Shown here: positions 32,190-37,490 of the stretch, in pieces
Position numbering within the stretch: the stretch's first letter is position 1
Layout: the number at the start of each line of letters is the position of its first letter
DNA from: an uncultured bacterium
GTDB taxonomy: Bacteria; Auribacterota; Erginobacteria; Erginobacterales; Erginobacteraceae
DNA: 37,490 nucleotides
Reading direction: 5' to 3'
Assembly: GCA_937885075.1 (NCBI GenBank)
Contig: CAKZYZ010000124.1
Span: forward strand, 1 to 37,490
The notes under the pieces: model-generated
The model's input: the letters and a program-made list of their open reading frames with translations, nothing else
Database searches by the model: none
What the model was told of the DNA's origin: nothing
Position numbers and translations under genes: made by a program

Positions 32190-32567
32190 TTATGGTTTAA
32201 ATATCTTTAGTGCCAAATCTTGTATGGGCCGGAAGTGCTTAGCATTCGCGGAGATAAGCGTCATGCCTTGCTCGACGGCTGTTGCCGCGATAATTGCGTC
32301 TCCGGCTCGGACACCATGTGATAAACTATATTCTTCAATATATATCGCGGCTCTGTGTCCAATATTCTCCGTAAACGAAATAATTTGAAAGTTAAAATCT
32401 TGCAGAAATTTCAATGTGTACCGATGTTGATCTTCATTATTGGCATCTTGCAATAGTTCCATATAAGTTTGAATGGAGATACAAAGTTCCTCCGCCTTTT
32501 CGATAACTTTAATAGCTCTTCTGTTCCCTCTCTGAACAAAGACGAGGATGTCTGTATCAAAAAGCAT
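32190..32567 (-). CDS. PIN-domain toxin (VapC-like)
   Basis: The 125 residues match PIN-domain ribonucleases. FDTDILVFVQRGN carries Asp4 and Asp6, YMELLQ carries Glu37, and HGVRAGDAIIAATA carries Asp90; LISANAKHF follows as the typical last motif. These acidic residues would bind Mg2+ for RNA cleavage, commonly of tRNA or rRNA. The start overlaps the antitoxin stop by one base (TGATG). The AT-rich composition suggests transfer. Confidence 0.92.
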   Translation of the reverse strand: MLFDTDILVFVQRGNRRAIKVIEKAEELCISIQTYMELLQDANNEDQHRYTLKFLQDFNFQIISFTENIGHRAAIYIEEYSLSHGVRAGDAIIAATAVEQGMTLISANAKHFRPIQDLALKIFKP

Positions 32568-32797
32568 CAGTATCTGGCCCCTCTAATCCGCTTCATTGTA
32601 TCCTCTACCGATTCCTCTTCTCCGGCCTTCATCCCGAAAAAGGGATGGTCAGTCATTGATTTTTGAACTAATTTTTTAACCGGAGTAATAATACCCTTCT
32701 CTTTACCATGATAGAGAATAGTAACTGCCTCATTCCGTTCAAGGGCTTTGAGAATAGTATTCATTTTATATCTTAAATCAACTACAGTTGCTCTCAT
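32567..32797 (-). CDS. Phd/YefM-like antitoxin
   Basis: The 76-residue protein starts MRATVVDLRYKMNTILKALE and continues with a short beta-strand (EAVTILYHGKEKGII), as in Phd/YefM/VapB-type antitoxins that bind DNA with the N-terminal part and the toxin with the C-terminal part. The acidic/basic tail (EEESVEDTMKRIRG) is the likely toxin-neutralising part. GGAGG lies 5 bases upstream. It is the first gene of the toxin pair and sits just behind an inverted-repeat operator. Confidence 0.88.
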   Translation of the reverse strand: MRATVVDLRYKMNTILKALERNEAVTILYHGKEKGIITPVKKLVQKSMTDHPFFGMKAGEEESVEDTMKRIRGARY

Positions 32798-32807
32798 GGA
32801 AACCTCC

Positions 32808-32836
32808 TATTCTGTATAGTAGAAGTATACAGAATA
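32808..32836 (-). promoter_or_regulatory. Operator of the toxin-antitoxin pair
   Basis: TATTCTGTATA (32808-32818) and TATACAGAATA (32826-32836) are perfect inverted copies separated by 7 bases. The right arm covers the -10 element of the promoter at 32831-32859. This is the layout expected for autorepression by an antitoxin or antitoxin-toxin complex. Confidence 0.8.
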
Positions 32837-32859
32837 TAACTTATAGCAAAGGTTGTCAA
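32831..32859 (-). promoter_or_regulatory. Sigma-70-type promoter of the toxin-antitoxin pair
   Basis: Read on the minus strand, TTGACA (32859-32854) and TATTCT (32836-32831) are separated by exactly 17 bases. Transcription would begin near 32824, about 27 bases before the antitoxin ATG. Confidence 0.75.
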
Positions 32860-32963
32860 TTGTCATTTTAAAAAATTATGATTTTTTTGGGAATAAAATA
32901 CTACTTTCTCCGACTGTTATTAATGTAGCATATATTTTTAAATTTGGGGAGGAGAAGAACTCG

Positions 32964-33443
32964 ATGCAATTGTTGCTTCAGGAAATAGGTAATATCTTCG
33001 ATAAAAAGGGCTGGACACTCTCGGTCGCTGAATCCTGCACTGGAGGATTGCTGGGCAATATGATCACTGACATCCCCGGAAGTTCAGAATATTTTCTGGG
33101 AGGCGTAATTGCCTATTCAAATCAGGTTAAGTCAGATCTGCTTAAAGTATCATCTAAAATCCTCAAGGAACGCGGAGCAGTCAGTCCGGAGGTGGCCTTA
33201 TCTATGAGCCTTGGTATACGAGACCTTCTGGGGAGCTCGGTAGGAGTAGCGATTACCGGAATTGCCGGTCCCGGCGGCGGAAGCAAAGAGAAACCGGTCG
33301 GTCTGGTATATATAGCCATTATCACTCCTCATGTAGATGTGGTGGGGAGATATGTTTTCTCCGGCACCCGAAGTGAGATTAAAACCCGGGCGGCTGAAGC
33401 AGCAATAGAAAAGTTGATTCAAGCAATCGAAATGATGGAATAA
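32964..33443 (+). CDS. pncC: Nicotinamide-nucleotide amidase (CinA C-terminal type)
   Basis: PncC deamidates nicotinamide mononucleotide to nicotinate mononucleotide. The 159 residues from ATG 32964 (GGGGAGGAG lies 6-14 bases upstream) correspond to just the CinA C-terminal domain. Blocks: [21 protein letters not shown] with the catalytic serine region, [47 protein letters not shown] and [17 protein letters not shown]. The N-terminal molybdopterin-binding-like domain is absent, which is common. The frame extends further upstream but without a ribosome site. Confidence 0.95.
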   Translation: MQLLLQEIGNIFDKKGWTLSVAESCTGGLLGNMITDIPGSSEYFLGGVIAYSNQVKSDLLKVSSKILKERGAVSPEVALSMSLGIRDLLGSSVGVAITGIAGPGGGSKEKPVGLVYIAIITPHVDVVGRYVFSGTRSEIKTRAAEAAIEKLIQAIEMME

Positions 33444-33480
33444 CCCCGAATGATTATAGGCATGACGATCTGACAAGAAA

Positions 33481-33574
33481 GTAATCAGTGATCAGTAAGC
33501 AGTGAGCGGTAAGCGGTCGGCGGCGTACTCCGGTGCCAATTTTACCTCTAACTGCTAACCGCTTACCGCTTACT
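33481..33574. repeat. AATCAGT/AGCGGTAAGCGGT inverted repeat
   Basis: GTAATCAGTGATCAGTAAGC(AGTGAGCGGTAAGCGGT) on the left is answered by TAACTGCTAACCGCTTACCG(CTTACT) on the right. The second half of the left arm is nearly identical to the arm at 8666-8682. The gap 33444-33722 has no gene. A weak CCCCGA/TCGGGG hairpin lies at about 33636-33655. Confidence 0.88.
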
Positions 33575-33722
33575 ATCCTTTTAGGCCGAGGTAGGGTCCA
33601 ATCCTATTCAATCAAATTCAATTCGTCTGGTCTCCCCCGAAGTTTAATCGGGGTTTAATTTAAAGGGGCGGAGGTTGGGGGGTCTTTCAAAAATTTAAAA
33701 TCATCTGTTTAAATAGTATACA

Positions 33723-34298
33723 ATGACTATCAGAGCATTTATAGCTATCGGACTTCCGGGAGAATTACAAGCGGAGATAGGCAAGATATCTTCTGCTCTA
33801 TCCGCCCGGATCCCGGGGGTAAGATGGGTCCCGTCGGAGAATCTTCACCTCACCCTAAAATTTCTCGGTGATATAGAAGAGGCAATAATACCGGATATTC
33901 AGGTGATCCTGGATCAGGTCACCCCCCGGCATCTGCCGATAAACTGTAAATTTGGAGGTCTGGGGGTCTTCCCTGACCTGCGAAGTCCCAAAATCATCTG
34001 GATTGGAGTAACGAAGGGGCGCGATCTGATAGCCGGATTGGCTGATGATCTAAGCAGAGAATTATCCGGCCTGGGATTCAAACCGGAGAAAAGGGGATTT
34101 ACCCCGCATCTGACACTGGGCCGGGTCAAGAAAGGCGTACGAACTGCTCAATTGAGAAAATTGATCGAGGCAGAGGAGGAAAAGACCGCCCGACTGAATG
34201 ATTCTCATGGTTTGCTTTATATCAATATGCTATTATTGCAAAAAAGTATCCTTACATCTAAAGGTGCTATTTATCACATCCTATCTGAACACAAATAA
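33723..34298 (+). CDS. thpR: RNA 2',3'-cyclic phosphodiesterase
   Basis: This 2H-phosphodiesterase (formerly LigT, 2'-5' RNA ligase) opens 2',3'-cyclic phosphates. The protein has 191 residues with the two HxTx motifs in NLHLTLKFLGDI (about 40-51) and FTPHLTLGRVKKG (about 125-137). RAFIAIGLPGEL at the start and GLGVFPDLRSPKIIWIGV in the middle also fit the family. It ends 15 bases before recA and may be read with it; in other genomes thpR/ligT often lies close to cinA and recA, as here. Confidence 0.94.
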   Translation: MTIRAFIAIGLPGELQAEIGKISSALSARIPGVRWVPSENLHLTLKFLGDIEEAIIPDIQVILDQVTPRHLPINCKFGGLGVFPDLRSPKIIWIGVTKGRDLIAGLADDLSRELSGLGFKPEKRGFTPHLTLGRVKKGVRTAQLRKLIEAEEEKTARLNDSHGLLYINMLLLQKSILTSKGAIYHILSEHK

Positions 34299-34313
34299 CA
34301 AAGGAGGATTAAG

Positions 34314-35357
34314 ATGGCAAAAGAAACAAAGACTAAAGAAGAAAGAATGGCCGAAGGCAAAAAGAAAGCGCTCAGCCTGGCGCTGGAACAGGTTGAGAAA
34401 CAGTATGGCAAGGGGACTATCATGCAGTTGGGTAGACAGTCGGCCGACATCAAGATCGGTCATATCTCGACCGGCTCCCTGACCCTGGATATCGCACTGG
34501 GTATCGGCGGCCTCCCCCGGGGTCGAGTGGTGGAAATCTATGGTTCGGAGGCTTCCGGGAAAACAACCCTCGCTCTCCAGGCGGTAGCGAATGTGCAGAA
34601 AACCGGCGGAGTGGCGGCCTATATCGATGTGGAACACGCGATCGATCCAGCCTACACAAAAGTGATCGGAGTCGATCTCGATGAACTCCTGATCTCCCAA
34701 CCGGACTCCGGGGAAGCCGCCCTGAATATCGCGGAGACACTGGTTCGGAGTAATGCCGTCGATCTGATCGTGATCGATTCCGTGGCCGCGCTGGTGCCGC
34801 GAGCTGAGATCGAAGGGGATATCGGAGATACCCATGTCGGTCTCCAGGCCCGGATGATGTCCCAGGCCCTCCGGAAACTGACCTCGGCGATCAGCAAGTC
34901 CAGGACCTGCTGTGTCTTCATCAATCAGATCCGGATGAAGATCGGGGTGAGGTTCGGCAGTCCCGAGACCACACCGGGAGGCAGGGCATTAAAATTCTAT
35001 GCCTCAGTACGGATTAATATGAGAAGAATCGCCTATGTCAAGGACAGCGCCGGTGAGGCAATCGGGAGCCGGACCAAGGCCACGGTCGTGAAGAACAAGG
35101 TCGCGCCGCCCTTCCGGACCGCGGAATTCGACATCATGTATAATGAGGGCATCTCCTGGACCGGCTCCATCCTCGATCTGGGAATCTCTACCGGAGTGAT
35201 TGAGAAGAAGGGGAGTTTCCTCAGCTACCAGGGCGCCAGTCTGGGCCGGGGCCGGGAAAAAGCCCGGACACTTCTTAAAGAGGACAAGAAGCTGACTGAC
35301 AAGATCACAGTTGATATCAAAAAGAAACTCGAGGAAGAGAAAGCGGGGAAGCAGTGA
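34314..35357 (+). CDS. recA: Recombinase RecA
   Basis: RecA makes DNA filaments for strand exchange and drives LexA cleavage. The 347 residues are standard. Walker A is GSEASGKTT (77-85), Walker B is in [18 protein letters not shown], and the ATP/DNA-contact loops are [17 protein letters not shown] and [34 protein letters not shown] and [12 protein letters not shown] follow. AGGAGG lies 6-7 bases before ATG. No SOS box was recognised in the 15-base gap after thpR. The last bases and the stop codon merge with an AGCAGTGATCAGT-type repeat. Confidence 0.98.
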   Translation: MAKETKTKEERMAEGKKKALSLALEQVEKQYGKGTIMQLGRQSADIKIGHISTGSLTLDIALGIGGLPRGRVVEIYGSEASGKTTLALQAVANVQKTGGVAAYIDVEHAIDPAYTKVIGVDLDELLISQPDSGEAALNIAETLVRSNAVDLIVIDSVAALVPRAEIEGDIGDTHVGLQARMMSQALRKLTSAISKSRTCCVFINQIRMKIGVRFGSPETTPGGRALKFYASVRINMRRIAYVKDSAGEAIGSRTKATVVKNKVAPPFRTAEFDIMYNEGISWTGSILDLGISTGVIEKKGSFLSYQGASLGRGREKARTLLKEDKKLTDKITVDIKKKLEEEKAGKQ

Positions 35358-35390
35358 TCAGTGATCGGTAATCAGTAACCAGTGATCAGG
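35354..35390. repeat. AATCAGT-family repeat at the recA stop codon
   Basis: GTGATCAGTGATCGGTAATC and AGTAACCAGTGATCAGG make up one arm of the family. It contains the recA stop codon. The opposite arm is absent; a 9-bp tandem array comes next. Confidence 0.8.
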
Positions 35391-35399
35391 CACGGGACA

Positions 35400-35472
35400 G
35401 TCCGACCCGTCTGACCTGTCCGACTCGTCCGACCCAGTCCGACCCGTCTGACCCGTCCGACCCAGTCCGACT
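35400..35472. repeat. 9-bp tandem repeat (GTCCGACCC x 8)
   Basis: Units such as GTCCGACCC, GTCTGACCT and GTCCGACTC follow each other, two with one extra A. The reverse complement of this word closely matches the GTCGGATCG array at 13882, so both belong to one family. Confidence 0.88.
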
Positions 35473-35493
35473 ATATCGACCACCCCCCTGACA

Positions 35494-35985
35494 ATGAAAA
35501 ATACCAAAGAATACCGCGAAGCCTGGGAGAGCGCTCTACGGCTCCTGAACTACCGGGAGCGGTCCATAAAGGAGCTCGAAGGACGCCTTCTGGAAAAACA
35601 CTACTCTCCGCCGATCATTGAAGCGGTCATCAAGAGACTGAAAGAACTGGACCTTCTCGATGACAGAAAGTTCGCCCGTCTCTGGGCCCGTTCCCGGATA
35701 CGGTTCAAACCCCGCAGTTCCTGGCTGATCAGCCGGGAACTGAGGGAGAAGGGGATCAGGGAGGAGGTAATCCGGGAGGTGATCGAAACAGAGTTCACCC
35801 CGGAACAGGAGTTGGAGGCGGCAATGAGCCTGGCGGAAAAGCAGGCCCGGCGCTACCGGGGTGAAGACCCGGAGAAAGCCAGGGAAAAACTATTCGCTTT
35901 CCTCGCCCGCCGCGGCTTCGCCTCCGACACAATTTATAAGTGTATTGACACCCATTTATTTTCGGGTGATAAAATAACGGAATAA
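35494..35985 (+). CDS. recX: Regulatory protein RecX
   Basis: RecX limits RecA filament growth. The 163-residue protein has the three-helix repeats of the family: ALRLLNYRERSIKELEGRLL, AVIKRLKELDLLDDRKFARL, WARSRIRFKPRSSWLISREL, REKGIREEVIREVIE and LFAFLARRGFASDTIYKCI. It follows recA after a repeat-filled gap. Its 3' end contains a promoter-like sequence for the next gene, and the composition changes to AT-rich right after its stop codon. Confidence 0.94.
   Translation: MKNTKEYREAWESALRLLNYRERSIKELEGRLLEKHYSPPIIEAVIKRLKELDLLDDRKFARLWARSRIRFKPRSSWLISRELREKGIREEVIREVIETEFTPEQELEAAMSLAEKQARRYRGEDPEKAREKLFAFLARRGFASDTIYKCIDTHLFSGDKITE
35945..35973 (+). promoter_or_regulatory. Promoter-like sequence inside the recX 3' end
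   Basis: TTGACA (35945-35950) and GATAAA (35968-35973) are 17 bases apart. Transcription would start near 35980, about 8 bases before the methyltransferase ATG, giving an almost leaderless mRNA. The -35 is perfect and the -10 matches 4 of 6. Confidence 0.6.
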
Positions 35986-35987
35986 TT

Positions 35988-36848
35988 ATGGAAAAATTTG
36001 AGAATAATAGAGATGTTATCATCTTGGGTGATTCCATTGAAGCACTACGTGAATACGTTCCTGATGACTCAGTTGACCTTATTTTTGCCGATCCACCCTA
36101 TAACATTGGCAAGAATTTTAATGGTCGAATAGATAGATGGGAGAATACTGAAGCATACATCGCATGGTGTTATCAATGGCTGGATCTATGCATAAAAAAA
36201 CTCAAGCATAACGGTAGTTTCTATGTAATGACGGCTACGCAGAATATGCCCTTCTTCGATATTTATCTTCGAAAGAATCTACACATTCTTTCCCGCATTG
36301 TGTGGTCCTATGACAGTTCTGGTGTTCAAGCACGCAAGTATTATGGATCACTTTATGAACCTATTTTATTTTGTGTAAAGGATCGGAAGGATTATACCTT
36401 TAACGCAAAAGACATTCTTGTGGAAGCTAAAACTGGAGCCAAGCGAAAGTTAATCGACTATAGGAAGTCAATTCCAACAGTGTACAATTCACAGAAAGTA
36501 CCTGGAAATGTTTGGTATATCCCTCGTGTTCGTTATCGTATGGCGGAGTATGAAAACCATCCGACACAAAAGCCCACAAGGTTGTTGGAGCGGATTATCA
36601 AGGCCAGTTCCAACCCCGGAGATATTGTGTTGGACCCATTCTCCGGAACATTCACAACATCATTTGTCGCCCAAAGCCTTATGCGCAAATCAATTGGAAT
36701 CGAAATTGAAGAAGAATATATCAAGATAGGACTCCGAAGGTTGGGAATCCAGGGGAAATACAACGGGGAAGTCTTGCGTCGAGAGTTAAGGTCATATGAA
36801 TACCAGGAGTCCCCAAATCAAAAACAGTTAGCTCTTTTAGAAAGGTGA
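35988..36848 (+). CDS. Adenine-specific DNA methyltransferase, YhdJ-like
   Basis: The 286-residue beta-class N6-adenine methyltransferase has the catalytic motif IV first, FADPPYNIGKNF (DPPY at 35-38), and the SAM-binding motif I late, VLDPFSGTFTT (Asp216). VWSYDSSGVQARKYYGSLYE, ILVEAKTGAKRKLIDYRK, YNSQKVPGNVW and ENHPTQKPTRLLERI resemble E. coli YhdJ closely over the whole length. YhdJ methylates ATGCAT, so the same target is a reasonable inference. The DNA is AT-rich compared with recX two bases upstream, suggesting transfer. The next gene, 5 bases downstream, is a likely partner nuclease. Confidence 0.94.
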   Translation: MEKFENNRDVIILGDSIEALREYVPDDSVDLIFADPPYNIGKNFNGRIDRWENTEAYIAWCYQWLDLCIKKLKHNGSFYVMTATQNMPFFDIYLRKNLHILSRIVWSYDSSGVQARKYYGSLYEPILFCVKDRKDYTFNAKDILVEAKTGAKRKLIDYRKSIPTVYNSQKVPGNVWYIPRVRYRMAEYENHPTQKPTRLLERIIKASSNPGDIVLDPFSGTFTTSFVAQSLMRKSIGIEIEEEYIKIGLRRLGIQGKYNGEVLRRELRSYEYQESPNQKQLALLER

Positions 36849-36853
36849 TCATT

Positions 36854-37336
36854 ATGGAGCATGATTTTACACCAATAATTGGAAGTATTCTTGAATCACA
36901 CTTTGGCGAGAGTGCTCAGGATCTATTCGACAAAAGTCCGTTACTCCAATATCTCAATTTAAAAACTGTTTCAGCTACTCGTGGTTCAAAAGCAAGAGGT
37001 AGTTTTGCGAGTTTATATGCTATTTATGTTCTGGTTGAGGACTACATCGAACACGGTTATCATAAGAAAGGTAATTATACTCAGTATGAAGGAGCTCGGT
37101 TCACAAAATTATTCACGAGGCAAAGACAACTCCCATTTGGTAGTACGCTCCAGAATCACGCACTAAATCATCGTATGAATCAAGAGTTTAGAAAATTCTT
37201 TTCCCAAGTCGATATACAGCCGATTTTAAGAGTAGTCGATACGCAGCGGTATTGGTTTAACGAGAAGTTACTGATATTGTCATTAGGCAAACGCAAATTT
37301 AATATAGCTAGGCTGTACTCGAAAAGGTATTTTTAA
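36854..37336 (+). CDS. Probable type II restriction endonuclease, possibly truncated
   Basis: The start at ATG 36854 lies 5 bases after the methyltransferase stop; a GTG at 36845 is also in frame. The 160-residue product shows FASLYAIYVLVEDYIEHGYH, FTKLFTRQRQLPFGSTLQNH, ALNHRMNQEFRKFF and a C-terminal RYWFNEKLLILSLGKRKFNI. I cannot see a PD-(D/E)xK site. The position, spacing and AT-rich composition argue for the cognate nuclease of the methyltransferase. The protein is short and ends at an intergenic repeat close to the contig end, so the catalytic C-terminal part may be lost. Function is inferred from context; another DNA-binding partner is possible. Confidence 0.65.
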   Translation: MEHDFTPIIGSILESHFGESAQDLFDKSPLLQYLNLKTVSATRGSKARGSFASLYAIYVLVEDYIEHGYHKKGNYTQYEGARFTKLFTRQRQLPFGSTLQNHALNHRMNQEFRKFFSQVDIQPILRVVDTQRYWFNEKLLILSLGKRKFNIARLYSKRYF

Positions 37337-37360
37337 CATTCTGTGCTAAAAAACTAAATA

Positions 37361-37436
37361 TTCACCACGAAGGTCACGAAGAACACGAAGAAAAACAAAG
37401 AAAACTATGGAATTTTCCTTTGTTTCTTCAAATTCC
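37361..37436. repeat. TTCACCACGAAGG inverted repeat, cut by the adapter
   Basis: TTCACCACGAAGGTCACGAA and GAACACGAAG start an element related to the GCCACNAAG family. A second part begins (CCTTTGTTTCTTC) but the opposite end is missing because the adapter starts at 37437. Confidence 0.8.
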
Positions 37437-37490
37437 AGATCGGAAGAGCGTCGTGTAGGGAAAGAGTGTAGATCTCGGTGGTCGCCGTAT
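37437..37490 (-). other. Illumina P5/TruSeq adapter, reverse complement
   Basis: AGATCGGAAGAGCGTCGTGT and what follows are the reverse complement of the adapter at 41-98, lacking its last 4 bases. The contig's genomic sequence ends at 37436. Confidence 0.98.

Overview
The window is a metagenome-type contig with Illumina adapter sequence at both ends and material from two unrelated genomes. Bases 41-98 are the complete P5/TruSeq adapter, preceded by a poly-T run that looks like read-through sequence. Bases 37437-37490 are its reverse complement. From 99 to about 2600 the DNA is AT-rich. It carries a 5'-truncated pnp and a small membrane protein whose style recalls Candidate Phyla Radiation (Parcubacteria-like) genomes. 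At about 2520-2620 the composition switches abruptly to GC-richer DNA with a different codon style, which continues to about 35985. I read this as an assembly chimera, not real linkage.

The main part (about 2.75-36 kb) is an ordinary bacterial core-gene region from an uncultivated, probably Gram-negative lineage. An OmpW-like barrel, lipoproteins and dense intergenic palindromes suggest an Omnitrophota/PVC-like or similar candidate phylum, but the phylum call is weak. In order it holds: fmt-rsmB; a small lipoprotein; ridA; a secreted repeat protein; a SAM hydrolase/halogenase-family gene; a DUF72 gene; a PEGA lipoprotein; proC-yggT-yggU; an NtrB/NtrC-type two-component pair; a YbgC thioesterase; a GT-C-like membrane protein; an OmpW-like protein on the minus strand; a tRNA-Pro locus; hom, an ApgM-like proposed homoserine kinase, lysC and cimA (aspartate-family and isoleucine precursor synthesis); valS; nadC; a single-domain response regulator; coaX; mnmA; a YXWGXW-like secreted protein and a VapBC-like toxin-antitoxin pair on the minus strand; pncC/cinA-C; thpR; recA; recX; and finally an AT-rich restriction-modification pair with a YhdJ-like adenine methyltransferase.

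The most unusual content lies between the genes. Nearly every intergenic gap carries an inverted-repeat element from one of at least seven families, often nested inside one another and often abutting or supplying stop codons. A separate set of short hairpins, mostly with three-base loops, ends 1-6 bases before the start codons of six genes, with half of one before a seventh. Some of these genes have no Shine-Dalgarno sequence; in two others GGAG lies in the loop. At the tRNA-Pro locus, one intact tRNA is flanked by two broken copies. In both, the 17-base anticodon arm is replaced exactly by an 18-base palindrome that also occurs in intergenic DNA at 10.2 kb. One of them also has 64 bases of palindromic sequence inserted in its T loop. 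Together this suggests an active or recently active family of palindromic elements that exchange or insert at hairpins.
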